From NCBI GenBank assembly GCA_965218555.1, contig OZ244625.1, positions 2,604,001 to 2,668,000 on the forward strand: a stretch of DNA of 64,000 nucleotides, written 5' to 3'. Below are positions 33,240-43,049 of this stretch, one piece after another. The DNA comes from JAPPLB01 sp965218555. GTDB taxonomy: Bacteria; Acidobacteriota; Terriglobia; Bryobacterales; UBA6623. A program made the position numbers and the translations under genes. Under the pieces are notes generated by a model, which saw nothing but the letters and a program-made list of their open reading frames with translations, did not search any database and had not been told where the DNA came from. Positions within the stretch are counted from its first letter, which is position 1; each line of letters starts with the position of its first letter.

Positions 33240-34472
33240 TCAGGACCCCATTCCGTGGGCGTAGTAGGAATTTTCCGGTCCGCGATACTTGATGTCGAGC
33301 ATCGGGGTTTCGATCCGAACCTGGCCGCGATGCCAGGACTCCATCAGGAACGAGAGCGCGCCGCTGACGAGAAGAGTGCGCTCCACAGGGTAGTCGAGGG
33401 TTCCTCGGGTGTACATCCGCGCGATGGAGTCGACGAGCGGACTGAAGTTGTTCGAGTTCTCAGTGGGAATGTAGCAGAGCGTGGACTTCGGCTCGCGTTC
33501 GCCCTTGATCTTGACGGCGGCGAGGTACTCGGCGGCCTTGCCGCCGAGGCCGAGCGCGGCGGCAAGGAAACCGTTGTTGTACTCGATCAGGCAGGTGACG
33601 GGGCGCTTGGCTTTCTTCTCGACGGGACCGGGGACGACCTTCCGTCCTCGGGACAGAGCCGCGTCCAGGAGCGCACGGCTCCAGAGGCCTTCGTCGGCGG
33701 CCTTCCAGACGGCGTTATCGGCGAGGAGTTGCACGGACTTGATGCCGGTTTCACCGCCTTTGCGGCGCTCGGTGAAGCATTGGAGCGTCTCCAGGACGTG
33801 GAAGAGGCCGCCGTCGGCCACCCAGCCTCCGCCGACCGCAACAGCCTGCTCGAGCTCACTGTCGAGCGGAAAGTCGAGTTCGGGGCGCCGGAAAGTGACA
33901 GGCACGGACGAGCCGGCCATCAGCGGGAAGTCGAGTTCCCGCGACCAGTCGTACATCTGTTTGGACTTCTTCCAGTCATAGGAGAGATGTTTGTCGTTGA
34001 AGACGGGCACGGCGCGTCCGGAATGCTTGAAGACGCTGACGACATGATCCATGAAGCGGTAGCGCGGGTAGAGCTTTTGGTTCTTGATGTTGGTCGGGTA
34101 GTTGCCGTGCTCGCCGATGAGCAGCACGCCGTCGACGTCGAGTTTGTCGCCGCCGAGTGTGAGGGCCTCGCGGATGGTGGGGACTTTCTTGACGCCCCAA
34201 CTCCTGGCGAGGCGGTTGCCGATGTCGGCGTCGTGCTCCTGCTCGACAAAGAGGGAAGCGATGTCGCACGGCGGCTCATGGTAGGTCTCGTTGATCCACC
34301 AGCCTTCGAGGAAGCGTGTGATGAAGTTATCGCTGTGCGAACGCACGTGGTAGGTGGTCGACAGCGCCGCGATTCTCTTGCGGCGGTTCTGGGCGGAGAG
34401 GGAGCGGGGTCCTGGGAGGAAGTATCCGCTGACGGCTCCGGCCGTGGTCGTGATGAAGGTTCGGCGGTTCAT
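33240..34472 (-). CDS. Secreted protein of unknown function, RR-signal
   Basis: A 410-residue protein beginning MNRRTFITTTAGAVSGYFLP, a twin-arginine-type signal. The mature part has alternating alpha/beta character: IAALSTTYHVRSHSDNFITR, VDGVLLIGEHGNYPTNIKNQ, RAVPVFNDKHLSYDWKK and VTCLIEYNNGFLAAALGLGG. It has no domain I can name. The HSDNFITRFLEGW and GEHGNYP patterns recur in hypothetical proteins annotated beside SMP-30 and Gfo/Idh genes in Acidobacteria and Planctomycetes (general recollection). It directly abuts the SMP-30 gene, so a role in the same periplasmic sugar-acid metabolism is inferred. Confidence 0.7.
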   Translation of the reverse strand: MNRRTFITTTAGAVSGYFLPGPRSLSAQNRRKRIAALSTTYHVRSHSDNFITRFLEGWWINETYHEPPCDIASLFVEQEHDADIGNRLARSWGVKKVPTIREALTLGGDKLDVDGVLLIGEHGNYPTNIKNQKLYPRYRFMDHVVSVFKHSGRAVPVFNDKHLSYDWKKSKQMYDWSRELDFPLMAGSSVPVTFRRPELDFPLDSELEQAVAVGGGWVADGGLFHVLETLQCFTERRKGGETGIKSVQLLADNAVWKAADEGLWSRALLDAALSRGRKVVPGPVEKKAKRPVTCLIEYNNGFLAAALGLGGKAAEYLAAVKIKGEREPKSTLCYIPTENSNNFSPLVDSIARMYTRGTLDYPVERTLLVSGALSFLMESWHRGQVRIETPMLDIKYRGPENSYYAHGMGS

Positions 34473-34670
34473 GGGCGAGGGTTATTGTAGACCGTTTTGG
34501 ACCCGGCGGCCGTTTCTGAGAGCCAATGCCAACAACTTCCGGAGGATTTTGGCGCCGGCCTTGGCGCTGTCGTTCGTGCCTCAAAGCATGCGCACGAAGG
34601 TTGTCGCACTCGGGGTGTTCATAATAGAGTACGAAGGGGCCCATCGAACGGCCCTTCCCCAATCCGATAG

Positions 34671-35273
34671 ATGCATTTGCAAGACGACAGGGTTCCCGCA
34701 CAGACCCCTGGAGAGGGCGGTTCCGCGCACCCCCAGGAAACTGCGGCCGAGGCGGGCTCGTTCTGGTTCGATGTTCAGGTCTGGGCGCGAGACATCATCA
34801 TCTCGATTGCGATCGCGGTCGTTGTCATCGTCTTCCTGTATCAACCGGTCAAGGTCGAGGGGACAAGCATGATGCCTTGGCTGCATGACCAGGAGCGGAT
34901 CTTCGTCAACAAGTTCGTCTATCGCTTTGAGGAGATTCGGCAGGGCGACATTGTCGTGTTCCGGTTCCCGCTGGACCCGAACAAGTCGTATATCAAGCGT
35001 GTGGTCGGACTGCCGGGCGACGAGGTGGAGTTGATCCGCGGCGAGCTGTTCATCAACGGACGGCGCCTGGACGAACCGTACATCCGTGAGGAGTTTCAAG
35101 ACGCCTCGACCTATGCGGCGACGACGGTTCCCGCCGACCACTATTACGTGCTGGGCGACCACCGCAACACGTCGAATGACAGCCGGACGTGGGGGACGGT
35201 GCCACGGGAGTTTATCATCGGCAAGGCAGTGTTCGCCTATTGGCCGATTGACCGATTTGGAGTTCTGCAGTGA
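34671..35273 (+). CDS. lepB: Signal peptidase I
   Basis: A 200-residue protein: a Gly/Ala/Glu-rich cytosolic N-terminus, one transmembrane segment at ~42-60 (DIIISIAIAVVVIVFLY), and then the catalytic domain outside. Box B has the nucleophile Ser in VEGTSMMPWL. The general-base Lys is in YIKRVVGLPGDEVEL, and box E is LGDHRNTSNDSRTWG. It cleaves Sec and Tat signal peptides. The short single-TM form is normal outside the Proteobacteria. The stop TGA overlaps the GTG of carA (GTGA). The preceding 198 bp (34473-34670) carry no gene, only a CATAAT with a poorly spaced TTGTCG as a weak promoter possibility. Confidence 0.93.
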   Translation: MHLQDDRVPAQTPGEGGSAHPQETAAEAGSFWFDVQVWARDIIISIAIAVVVIVFLYQPVKVEGTSMMPWLHDQERIFVNKFVYRFEEIRQGDIVVFRFPLDPNKSYIKRVVGLPGDEVELIRGELFINGRRLDEPYIREEFQDASTYAATTVPADHYYVLGDHRNTSNDSRTWGTVPREFIIGKAVFAYWPIDRFGVLQ

Positions 35274-36397
35274 GTAACACAGCCATTTTGGCGCTCGAAG
35301 ACGGACGCATTTTTCGGGGGCGGTGTGTCGGCATCAAAGCCGAATGCTATGGCGAGGTCGTCTTCAACACGGGGATCGCCGGATACCAGGAGATCTTCAC
35401 GGACCCCTCGTATAGTGGACAGATCGTCGTCTTGACAAACCCCCAGATCGGCAACTACGGGGCGAACGGAAAGGACAATGAGTCTGCCCGGCCGTTCATC
35501 GAGGGCCTTGCCGTTCGGGAGTTCTCTGAGATCGCCAGCAATTGGCGTTCGACCGAGCATGCGGCGGATTTCTTGTCGCAGCAGCGGATTCCGATCATCT
35601 CCGAGATCGACACGAGGGCGCTGGTGCGGCACTTGCGGACGCAGGGGTCGATGCGCGGTGTCATCTCGTCGATTGAGACGGACACGGAGAAGCTGGTGGA
35701 GAAGGCGCGGTCGATCCCTGTCATGTCGGGTTTGGACCTGGCGAGCACCGTTTCAACGAGGCAGCGTTACGAGTGGAACCGGGGCATCGATGCTTGCTCG
35801 CCCTCGGAGTTGGTGGGGCCGGCGGAAGAAACGAAGCACCACGTCGTCGCCTACGACTTCGGGATCAAGCACAACATTCTTCGGAGCCTCGTGCAGAGAG
35901 GCTGCAAGGTGACCGTCGTGCCGTCGCTTACATCGGCGGATGACGTACTGGCGCTGAAACCGGATGGCGTGTTTCTGTCGAACGGTCCGGGCGACCCCGA
36001 GCCCCTGAGCGAGCCGATCAACAACATCCGAAAGCTGGTGGGGCGGGCGCCGATTTTTGGGATCTGCCTGGGACATCAGGTGCTGGGGTTGACGGTCGGC
36101 GGCAAGACGTTCAAGCTGAAGTTCGGGCACCACGGCGTGAATCATCCGGTACGCAACGAGCGGACGGGGAAGGTTGAGATCACGTCGCAGAATCACGGGT
36201 TCGCCGTGGACCCCGATTCCCTCAACGCAAGCGACATCGAGTTGACGCACACGAACCTCAACGATCACACGCTTGAGGGTTTTCGCAGTAGGAAGGACCC
36301 GCTGTTCTGCGTGCAGTATCACCCGGAGGCGGCGCCCGGCCCCCATGATTCGCGGTACCTGTTCGACGAGTTCGTGGAGTTGATGGAAAAGGCCTGA
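35270..36397 (+). CDS. carA: Carbamoyl-phosphate synthase, small (glutaminase) subunit
   Basis: A 375-residue protein starting at GTG, overlapping lepB by 4 bp. The N-terminal CPSase_sm_chain domain has FNTGIAGYQEIFTDPSYSGQ. The C-terminal class-I glutamine amidotransferase carries the catalytic Cys in FGICLGHQVLGL and the His/Glu in VQYHPEAAPGPHD. It releases ammonia from glutamine and channels it to CarB to make carbamoyl phosphate for pyrimidine and arginine synthesis. All catalytic residues are present, and length is normal. carB follows 20 bp downstream. Confidence 0.95.
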   Translation: MSNTAILALEDGRIFRGRCVGIKAECYGEVVFNTGIAGYQEIFTDPSYSGQIVVLTNPQIGNYGANGKDNESARPFIEGLAVREFSEIASNWRSTEHAADFLSQQRIPIISEIDTRALVRHLRTQGSMRGVISSIETDTEKLVEKARSIPVMSGLDLASTVSTRQRYEWNRGIDACSPSELVGPAEETKHHVVAYDFGIKHNILRSLVQRGCKVTVVPSLTSADDVLALKPDGVFLSNGPGDPEPLSEPINNIRKLVGRAPIFGICLGHQVLGLTVGGKTFKLKFGHHGVNHPVRNERTGKVEITSQNHGFAVDPDSLNASDIELTHTNLNDHTLEGFRSRKDPLFCVQYHPEAAPGPHDSRYLFDEFVELMEKA

Positions 36398-36417
36398 CGC
36401 GGCCGCCCGAAACAAGA

Positions 36418-39400
36418 ATGTCGAAGCGAACGGACATCAAGAAGATCCTGATCATCGGCTCGGGGCCGATCGTGATCGGACAGGCATGCGAGTTTGACTA
36501 CTCGGGCACGCAGGCCTGCAAGGCGCTGCGGGACGAGGGGTATGAGGTCGTGTTGGTGAATTCGAATCCGGCAACGATCATGACCGACCCCGGGCTGGCT
36601 GAGCAAACCTATGTCGAGCCGCTGACGGTCGAGTATGTTCGCGAGATCATCGCTCGTGAACGGCCGGACGCATTGCTATCGACGGTGGGCGGGCAGACGG
36701 GCTTGAACCTGTCGGTCGAGTTGGCTGAGAAAGGCATTCTGGATGTGTTCGGCGTTGAGTTGATCGGCGCGAAGATCGAGGCGATCAAGAAGGCTGAGGA
36801 CCGGCTGTTATTCAAGGAGGCCATGCGCCGCATCGGCCTGGACGTGCCGGACTCGAAGCTTGTCAACAACCTCAAAGACGGCATGGAGTTCGGCGCGGAG
36901 GTGGGATATCCGGTCGTGCTGCGTCCGAGCTTCACGCTCGGCGGTACGGGCGGGGGGCTCGCCTACAACAGAGAGGAGATGAAAGAGCTTTGCGCACGCG
37001 CCCTCGAGCTGTCGCCCGTGCACGAGGTGCTGATCGAGGAGAGCGTACTCGGGTGGAAGGAGTTCGAGCTGGAGGTGATGCGCGATCTCGCGGACAACTG
37101 CATCATCGTCTGTTCGATTGAGAACTTCGACCCGATGGGCGTCCACACGGGAGACTCGCTGACCGTAGCGCCGGCCCAGACGCTGACCGATCGCGAGTAT
37201 CAGATGATGCGCGACGGCGCGTTGGCTTGTCTGCGAGAGATCGGGGTAGATACGGGCGGGTCGAACGTGCAGTTCGCGGTCGAGCCGAATACCGGGCGGA
37301 TGGTGGTGATCGAAATGAACCCGCGCGTGTCACGGAGCTCCGCCTTGGCGTCGAAGGCCACGGGCTTCCCGATCGCGAAGATCGCCGCCAAACTGGCCGT
37401 TGGGATGAGGCTGGATGAGATTGCCAACGACATTACGCGCAAGACGCCTGCGTGCTTCGAGCCAACGATCGACTACGTCGTTGTCAAGCTGCCGAAGTGG
37501 CAATTTGAGAAATTCCCGGGCACCGAGCCGCTGCTCGGGGTGCAGATGAAGTCGATCGGCGAAGTGATGTCGATCGGCCGCACGTTCAAGCATGCGCTTT
37601 CGAAGGCGATCCGCAGTCTCGAGACCGGAAAGAAGTTCAGCGAAGACGACTTCGACCCCGCGAAGATCGATCAGAGGTTGATCACGCCGACTCCGGAACG
37701 GTTGAACTATATTCGTTTCGCGATGACGAAGGGCTATTCGGTCAAGCAGATCCATGAAATGACTCGGATCGATCCTTGGTTCCTCCAACAGATGAAGCAG
37801 CTCATCGATGTTCAAGCCGAGCTGGAAAAAGCGACGATCGACACGGTTTCCAGAGAGCAATTGGAGCAGGCAAAGAAGTATGGGCTTTCAGACAAGCGTG
37901 TGGCGCGGGCGCTTGGAGCCGACGAGTTGGCTCTGCGAGCCAAACGCAAGGAACACGACATACAGGCTGTATTCAAGCGTGTGGACACCTGCGCGGCGGA
38001 GTTTGAAAGCTTCACACCGTATCTGTACTCCGCGTATGAGGAAGAGTGCGAGGCCGAGCCCACCGAGCGGCGGAAGGTGATGATTCTGGGCAGCGGACCC
38101 AACCGCATCGGGCAGGGCATCGAGTTCGACTACTGCTGTTGCCATGCTTCTTACGCACTGCAAGAGCTGGGTTATGAGTCGATCATGGTCAACTGCAATC
38201 CCGAGACAGTGTCCACGGACTATGACACGAGCGACCGGCTCTACTTCGAGCCGCTGACGCTCGAGAACGTGCTCAACATCCACGAAACCGAGAAGGTCGA
38301 TGGCGTGATTGTGCAGTTCGGCGGGCAGACGCCGTTGACGCTCGCGCTGCCGCTTAAACAGCAGGGCGTGCCGATCATCGGGACCGACCCGGAATCGATC
38401 GATTTGGCGGAAGACCGGGAGCGCTTCGGAGCGCTGCTGGCCGATTTGCAGATTCCGCAACCCGAAAACGGGACGGCTGCGAGTCCCAAAGAGGCGTGCC
38501 GGATTGCGCGGAGCCTGGGTTACCCCGTCCTGGTTCGTCCGAGCTACGTGCTCGGCGGACGCGCGATGGTTATCGCTTACGACGAAGCCACGGTGAACAG
38601 CTACATGCGCGAGGCCGTGGTCTACTCGCAGGAGCGGCCGGTGCTGGTGGATCGCTTCCTCGAAAACGCGACGGAAGTGGACGTGGACGCGCTGTGCGAC
38701 GGCGACGATGTGCTCATCGGCGGTATTATGGAGCACATCGAAGAGGCGGGTGTTCACTCCGGCGACAGCTCCTGCGTGCTGCCGTCGGCATCCATTCCTG
38801 AAAAACAGCTCGCGACGATCCGCCACTATACGGTGCGGCTCGCGAAGGCCCTGAATGTCAGGGGATTGATGAACATTCAGTACGCGATTCACAACGGCAA
38901 GGTGTATGTGATCGAAGTGAACCCGCGTGCTTCGCGGACGGTGCCGTACGTGAGCAAGGCGACGGGGTATCCGCTGGCAAAGATCGCGGTTGGGCTGATG
39001 GTCGGCAAGAAGCTGAGCGATTACGATTTGCCCCGAGGGATGCTGCCGGTGGGGAAGAACTGTGTGAAGTCGCCGGTGTTCCCGTTCAACAAATTCCCCG
39101 GCGTGGACCCGATTCTTGGACCGGAGATGCGTTCGACCGGCGAGGTGATGGGCATTGGCGAGACCTTCGGCGAGGCGTTCGCGAAGGCGCAGTTGAGCGC
39201 GGGCACCGCGCTTCCGGACAAGGGGGCGGTGTTCATCAGCGTGACCGAGTGGCAGCGGTCAGAGGGGCTGGACGTCGCGCGCAAATTCGCGGACCTGGGG
39301 TTCAAAATCTACGCCACGCGCGGCACGGCTTATGCTTTACGCGCGGCGGGAATCGAATGCACCGTGGGGCTGAAGGTCAACGAGGGCCGGCCGAATATCG

Positions 39401-39630
39401 TCGACCTTACGAAGGACGGGCGGCTTGATTTGATCGTGAACAGCCCGGCGGGCGCGCAGGCGTTCCAGGATGAAAAGACGATTCGCCGGGCGGCGATGCA
39501 GTACCGGATTCCTTGCCTGACGACCCTCAGCGCCGCGCGTGCGGCAGCGGAGGGCATTGCAGCTCGGCGGGAACATCCGGCTCGCGTGGAGTCTTTGCAG
39601 ATGTTGCACGCCCGCGAGACAGCGGTGTAA
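36418..39630 (+). CDS. carB: Carbamoyl-phosphate synthase, large subunit
   Basis: A 1070-residue protein with two homologous synthetase halves. The first begins KKILIIGSGPIVIGQACEFD and has the ATP-grasp motif RPSFTLGGTGGGLAYN. The second starts near residue 556 with VMILGSGPNRIGQGIEFDYC and RPSYVLGGRAMVIAYDE. Both have EMNPR/EVNPR metal-binding segments. A C-terminal MGS-like allosteric domain (from ~930, GAVFISVTEWQRSEGLDVAR) binds nucleotide and ornithine effectors in characterised members. It uses bicarbonate, two ATP and ammonia from CarA. The enzyme is complete. It is followed after 58 bp by the cobA-hemD fusion. Confidence 0.96.
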   Translation: MSKRTDIKKILIIGSGPIVIGQACEFDYSGTQACKALRDEGYEVVLVNSNPATIMTDPGLAEQTYVEPLTVEYVREIIARERPDALLSTVGGQTGLNLSVELAEKGILDVFGVELIGAKIEAIKKAEDRLLFKEAMRRIGLDVPDSKLVNNLKDGMEFGAEVGYPVVLRPSFTLGGTGGGLAYNREEMKELCARALELSPVHEVLIEESVLGWKEFELEVMRDLADNCIIVCSIENFDPMGVHTGDSLTVAPAQTLTDREYQMMRDGALACLREIGVDTGGSNVQFAVEPNTGRMVVIEMNPRVSRSSALASKATGFPIAKIAAKLAVGMRLDEIANDITRKTPACFEPTIDYVVVKLPKWQFEKFPGTEPLLGVQMKSIGEVMSIGRTFKHALSKAIRSLETGKKFSEDDFDPAKIDQRLITPTPERLNYIRFAMTKGYSVKQIHEMTRIDPWFLQQMKQLIDVQAELEKATIDTVSREQLEQAKKYGLSDKRVARALGADELALRAKRKEHDIQAVFKRVDTCAAEFESFTPYLYSAYEEECEAEPTERRKVMILGSGPNRIGQGIEFDYCCCHASYALQELGYESIMVNCNPETVSTDYDTSDRLYFEPLTLENVLNIHETEKVDGVIVQFGGQTPLTLALPLKQQGVPIIGTDPESIDLAEDRERFGALLADLQIPQPENGTAASPKEACRIARSLGYPVLVRPSYVLGGRAMVIAYDEATVNSYMREAVVYSQERPVLVDRFLENATEVDVDALCDGDDVLIGGIMEHIEEAGVHSGDSSCVLPSASIPEKQLATIRHYTVRLAKALNVRGLMNIQYAIHNGKVYVIEVNPRASRTVPYVSKATGYPLAKIAVGLMVGKKLSDYDLPRGMLPVGKNCVKSPVFPFNKFPGVDPILGPEMRSTGEVMGIGETFGEAFAKAQLSAGTALPDKGAVFISVTEWQRSEGLDVARKFADLGFKIYATRGTAYALRAAGIECTVGLKVNEGRPNIVDLTKDGRLDLIVNSPAGAQAFQDEKTIRRAAMQYRIPCLTTLSAARAAAEGIAARREHPARVESLQMLHARETAV

Positions 39631-39688
39631 GGCGCCTGGCGGGACACCGCTCACCCTGTCTTCACCGCTCCGTTAATCTAGGGATTCC

Positions 39689-41194
39689 ATGGCTTCTTCT
39701 CGTGAGAAGGACTCGCTGGGGACCGTTTACCTTGTGGGGGCGGGACCGGGAGAGCCCGACTTGGTCACCGTCCGCGGGAAGCGGTTGATCGCCGAGGCGG
39801 ACGTCATTTTCTACGACCACCTGTCGCCGGTTCTCTTGCTGGAGGACACTCGGCCGGAAGCAAAAAAGATCTACGTCGGCAAGAAGCGGGCGGAGCATGT
39901 TCGGACGCAAACGGAGATCAATGAGCTGCTGATCGCGGAAGCGCAGGCAGGGAGCATGGTGGTGCGTCTCAAAGGCGGCGATCCCTTTATGTTCGGGCGA
40001 GGTGGTGAGGAAGCCGAGGCTATGGTGGCGGCCGGAGTACCGTTTGAGGTGGTTCCCGGCGTGACGTCGGCGTTGGGAGTGGCCGCTTATTCCGGGATTC
40101 CGTTGACGCATCGGCGGGAAACGTCAGAGGTGAGCTTCGTCAGCGGGTACGATGTCGATCGGATCGACTGGGCAAAGTACCGCGAGGGGACACTCGTTAT
40201 CTTCATGGGCCTGACTACCTTCGACGAGACCGTGGTGCGGTTGCTGGCGGCGGGGCGTGATAGGGAGACGCCGGCGGCGGCGGTGCGCTGGGGGACGCGT
40301 GGCGACCAGGTCACGGTGGAAGGGACCTTGCGCGACCTCGGCGAGCGCATCCGGCAGGCAGGCCTGAAACCACCCGCGCTGATCGTGGTCGGCGAAGTCG
40401 TCGGGCTACGGCAGCAGCTCAACTGGTTCGAGCGACAGCCGCTGTTTGGTCAGCGAATTGTTGTCACGCGTCCGCGGGAGCAGGCGGGGGCTCTGTCGGA
40501 TCGGCTGCGGGTCCTCGGCGCGGAGGTGATCTCGCTGCCGACCATCGAGATCCGGCCGCCGGAGGATTGGGGGCATCTCGACCAGGCGATCTCGGAACTT
40601 GACGTCTATGACTGGTTGATCTTCACCAGCGTCAATGGTGTGCGGCACTTCGTGGAGCGGCTTGATGCGAGCGACCGGGACCTGCGGGACATCCGGGCGA
40701 AGATATGCGCAATCGGACCGGCGACAGCCGAGAGTCTGGGACACCTGCACCTCAAGGTGGATCGCACGCCGGAGGAATATGTCGCCGAGAGTTTGCTGCA
40801 GGCGTTTTCAGGCCGGGAGTTGCAAGGGAAGAGCATCCTGCTGCCGCGTGCGCGGGTGGCGCGGGACGTGATTCCTGTCGAACTCGAGAAGAGAGGCGCG
40901 AAGGTCAACGTTGTCACTGCCTATCAAACGGTGGTTCCCGAAGGCTTGGCTTCGCGAGCCGACCGTTTGTTCAGGGAACCGCACAAGCCGCATTGGGTGA
41001 CGTTTACGAGTTCGTCGACGGTGAGGAACTTCGTATCGGTCTGTCCCGTGCAACGGTTGGATGGAGTACGTGTGGCTTCTATCGGACCGATCACCTCGGC
41101 GACGGCGCGGGAGCTTGGAGTGCCGCTGGACGCTCAGGCGCGACGATACACGGTTGACGGCGTTGTCGAAGTGATTCTGGCGGCGGGAGGTTGA
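39689..41194 (+). CDS. cobA-hemD: Fused uroporphyrinogen-III C-methyltransferase / uroporphyrinogen-III synthase
   Basis: A 501-residue bifunctional protein. Residues ~11-250 form the SUMT (CobA/SirA-like) domain: VYLVGAGPGEPDLVTVRGKR, RLKGGDPFMFGRGGEEAE, VPGVTSALGVAAYSGIPLTH and TLVIFMGLT. Residues ~260-497 form the HemD domain: RIVVTRPREQAGALSDRLR, WLIFTSVNGVRHFVERL, TYRTP-like segments, and WVTFTSSSTVRNFVSV. It closes uroporphyrinogen III and methylates it to precorrin-2 for siroheme or cobamides. Such fusions are common in Acidobacteria and Firmicutes. The start ATG follows carB by 58 bp. No other tetrapyrrole gene is in the window. Confidence 0.93.
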   Translation: MASSREKDSLGTVYLVGAGPGEPDLVTVRGKRLIAEADVIFYDHLSPVLLLEDTRPEAKKIYVGKKRAEHVRTQTEINELLIAEAQAGSMVVRLKGGDPFMFGRGGEEAEAMVAAGVPFEVVPGVTSALGVAAYSGIPLTHRRETSEVSFVSGYDVDRIDWAKYREGTLVIFMGLTTFDETVVRLLAAGRDRETPAAAVRWGTRGDQVTVEGTLRDLGERIRQAGLKPPALIVVGEVVGLRQQLNWFERQPLFGQRIVVTRPREQAGALSDRLRVLGAEVISLPTIEIRPPEDWGHLDQAISELDVYDWLIFTSVNGVRHFVERLDASDRDLRDIRAKICAIGPATAESLGHLHLKVDRTPEEYVAESLLQAFSGRELQGKSILLPRARVARDVIPVELEKRGAKVNVVTAYQTVVPEGLASRADRLFREPHKPHWVTFTSSSTVRNFVSVCPVQRLDGVRVASIGPITSATARELGVPLDAQARRYTVDGVVEVILAAGG

Positions 41195-41203
41195 ATCGCG
41201 AAT

Positions 41204-41224
41204 GAAGCCGATCGGCTCGGCTTC
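41204..41224 (+). terminator. Possible terminator hairpin after cobA-hemD
   Basis: GAAGCCGA-TCGGC-TCGGCTTC is a perfect 8-bp stem with a 5-nt loop starting 9 nt after the hemD-domain stop codon. No T-run follows, so it may be a weak or factor-assisted terminator. The remaining bases to 41408 contain no recognisable gene. Confidence 0.35.
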
Positions 41225-41408
41225 GCTCAATACAACCCGAAGGATTGGTTTCCGGAGCAGGGAAGTGATGTGAACGATGATCTGTCGGGTTGCAGTTTGG
41301 TCGGTTGCTGATTCCGCTTTTTGCTCTGCCGCGACGGCTCACCGCCGGAGCCCTTCATGAACCTCAGTGCTTTCTTCAAACGGCATCTCTGGCGGTCGTG
41401 GGCCGGCT

Positions 41409-43049
41409 TCAGCGTAGTTCAGCGGCCTGTTTGACCTCGTCCAGCTCGGGCAGATCGGGGTCGGCTTTGTGCCAGACCTGGCCCAGGTCGGCGTAGGTCT
41501 GCCGGGCGGCGGCGTGGTCGCCGGACTGGGACTGGGCGCGGGCCAGACCCAGCAATGAGAGGGCCCTCTTGGGGGCGCGGTCGAGGGCTTTCTCGAATTG
41601 TTCGGCGGCCTCTCGGGGCCGCTTCAGTTCGAGCAGCACTTCGCCGAGAAGCTCGTGCGAGGGCTTGACGGGGTCCGGCGGGCCGTAGGAGAGGGAGAGA
41701 GTGTCTTCGAGTTCGGTCGCCCGTTCGAGGAGCTCGACGGCCTTGCCGGCGCGTCCCTGGGCGAGATGGATGGCCCCTTCGAGCTCGCGGGCCAGCACAT
41801 GCGCTCTGCGCTGCTGAGGCGGCAGCTCCATGGGGTCGGTGGAGTGCTTGAGCTTTTTGTCGTTTTTTCGCTTCCCTTCGATAGTCCGATTGAGTTCGGC
41901 GAGCAGAGGCTTGGCGGCGGACACCTTGTTCGTACGGACCGCCGTGAGGCCCCGGGTAAAGAGGTCGGTGGTGGTGGACGAGAGGCTGAGGCCGGAGGTA
42001 TCCACTTCGATCGATTCGCTGTCCCAGCGGCGCGCCTCGATGCGGTAATGGGCTCGCACGCTGACAAGATGGCTTCGCGTTTTCTCTGACCCGGTGGCGG
42101 CGGTGTCGGCCTCCATGATGGCGAGCTGCTCGCGGGCGTCCTGGTAGCGGCCTTGCTGCAGGTAGCCGTATTCGAGCCACTTGAGGGCATGGTAGCTGCG
42201 CTCGTCGATCGACAGGTTCTTGCGCTTGACGCGGCTGTCGGAAGCGGCCCAGGAATCCTCGTTCGAGGCAACGACGTCGTCCCACATGCCCATGGAGGTG
42301 AAGATGTGCGACGGCATATGGAGGGCGTGGGTGGCGGCGGGAGCGATCTTGGCGTAGACGCGCGCGGCGCGGAGCCCGAGCGGAGCATGAACGGGGTCGT
42401 CGTAGGAATGGATCAAGTAATGGGCTGCGCCGGGGTGGTTCGGGTTTTTGGCGAAGACTTCTTCGACGATGGCTGCTGCCCGCATGTAAATGCGGTAGTC
42501 GCGTCCGCCGTGGGAAGTCGCTAACGTCGCGACGGCGGCGAGGCTGGCGGCTTCGAGATCGTCAGGGTATTTTTCGGCGAGCCGCAGCATGGCGTCGCGG
42601 TAGGCGATGTCCCGTTCCTGCTTGGTTCCCTCGCCGTAGAGGACGTCGAGCGTGCGGATGTAGTCCTTCTCGCGCTCGGTGGACGTCTTGGCGATGCGGG
42701 CTTCGGGTGTCGGCCCGAGACGCTCCATGACTTCGCGTCCACCGTCGAGGTTCTGCCGGGACCAGAGCAGATGGTTGTGAGTCAAGGCTTCGCCCCAGTA
42801 GGCCATGGCAAAATCGGGCTCGACCTTCTGGGCTTCGAGGAAGGCCTCGCGGGCGTCATCGAATTCGAAGCTGTGCAGCAGCAACATGCCCGTAATGAAG
42901 TGCTCCTGGGCTTCGGGGGAAGCGGAGGTGGAGAAGTCGATGCTGCCGAGTTCGGAATATTCGGCGGCCTGGGGCGAACGGCACGTGAGTGCGGCAAGGA
43001 AGAGAATCGTGATCGCCACGAAGGTTAGGATCGGCTTTCTGGGGTTCAT
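41409..43049 (-). CDS. Secreted TPR-repeat protein
   Basis: A 546-residue protein with a signal peptide (ILTFVAITILFLAALTC). Helical tetratricopeptide repeats cover most of the chain: HFITGMLLLHSFEFDDAREA / FLEAQKVEPDFAMAYWG near residues 50-90, and a clear C-terminal TPR block with 'A...FEKALDRAPKRALSLLGLARA'. The middle contains NPNHPGAAHYLIHSYDDPVH and ALHMPSHIFTSMGMWDDVV. Those His-rich conserved segments are typical of a widespread family of unknown-function TPR proteins in Acidobacteria and Bacteroidetes. No catalytic domain is recognised. It likely serves as a protein-protein scaffold in the periplasm. Confidence 0.8.
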   Translation of the reverse strand: MNPRKPILTFVAITILFLAALTCRSPQAAEYSELGSIDFSTSASPEAQEHFITGMLLLHSFEFDDAREAFLEAQKVEPDFAMAYWGEALTHNHLLWSRQNLDGGREVMERLGPTPEARIAKTSTEREKDYIRTLDVLYGEGTKQERDIAYRDAMLRLAEKYPDDLEAASLAAVATLATSHGGRDYRIYMRAAAIVEEVFAKNPNHPGAAHYLIHSYDDPVHAPLGLRAARVYAKIAPAATHALHMPSHIFTSMGMWDDVVASNEDSWAASDSRVKRKNLSIDERSYHALKWLEYGYLQQGRYQDAREQLAIMEADTAATGSEKTRSHLVSVRAHYRIEARRWDSESIEVDTSGLSLSSTTTDLFTRGLTAVRTNKVSAAKPLLAELNRTIEGKRKNDKKLKHSTDPMELPPQQRRAHVLARELEGAIHLAQGRAGKAVELLERATELEDTLSLSYGPPDPVKPSHELLGEVLLELKRPREAAEQFEKALDRAPKRALSLLGLARAQSQSGDHAAARQTYADLGQVWHKADPDLPELDEVKQAAELR

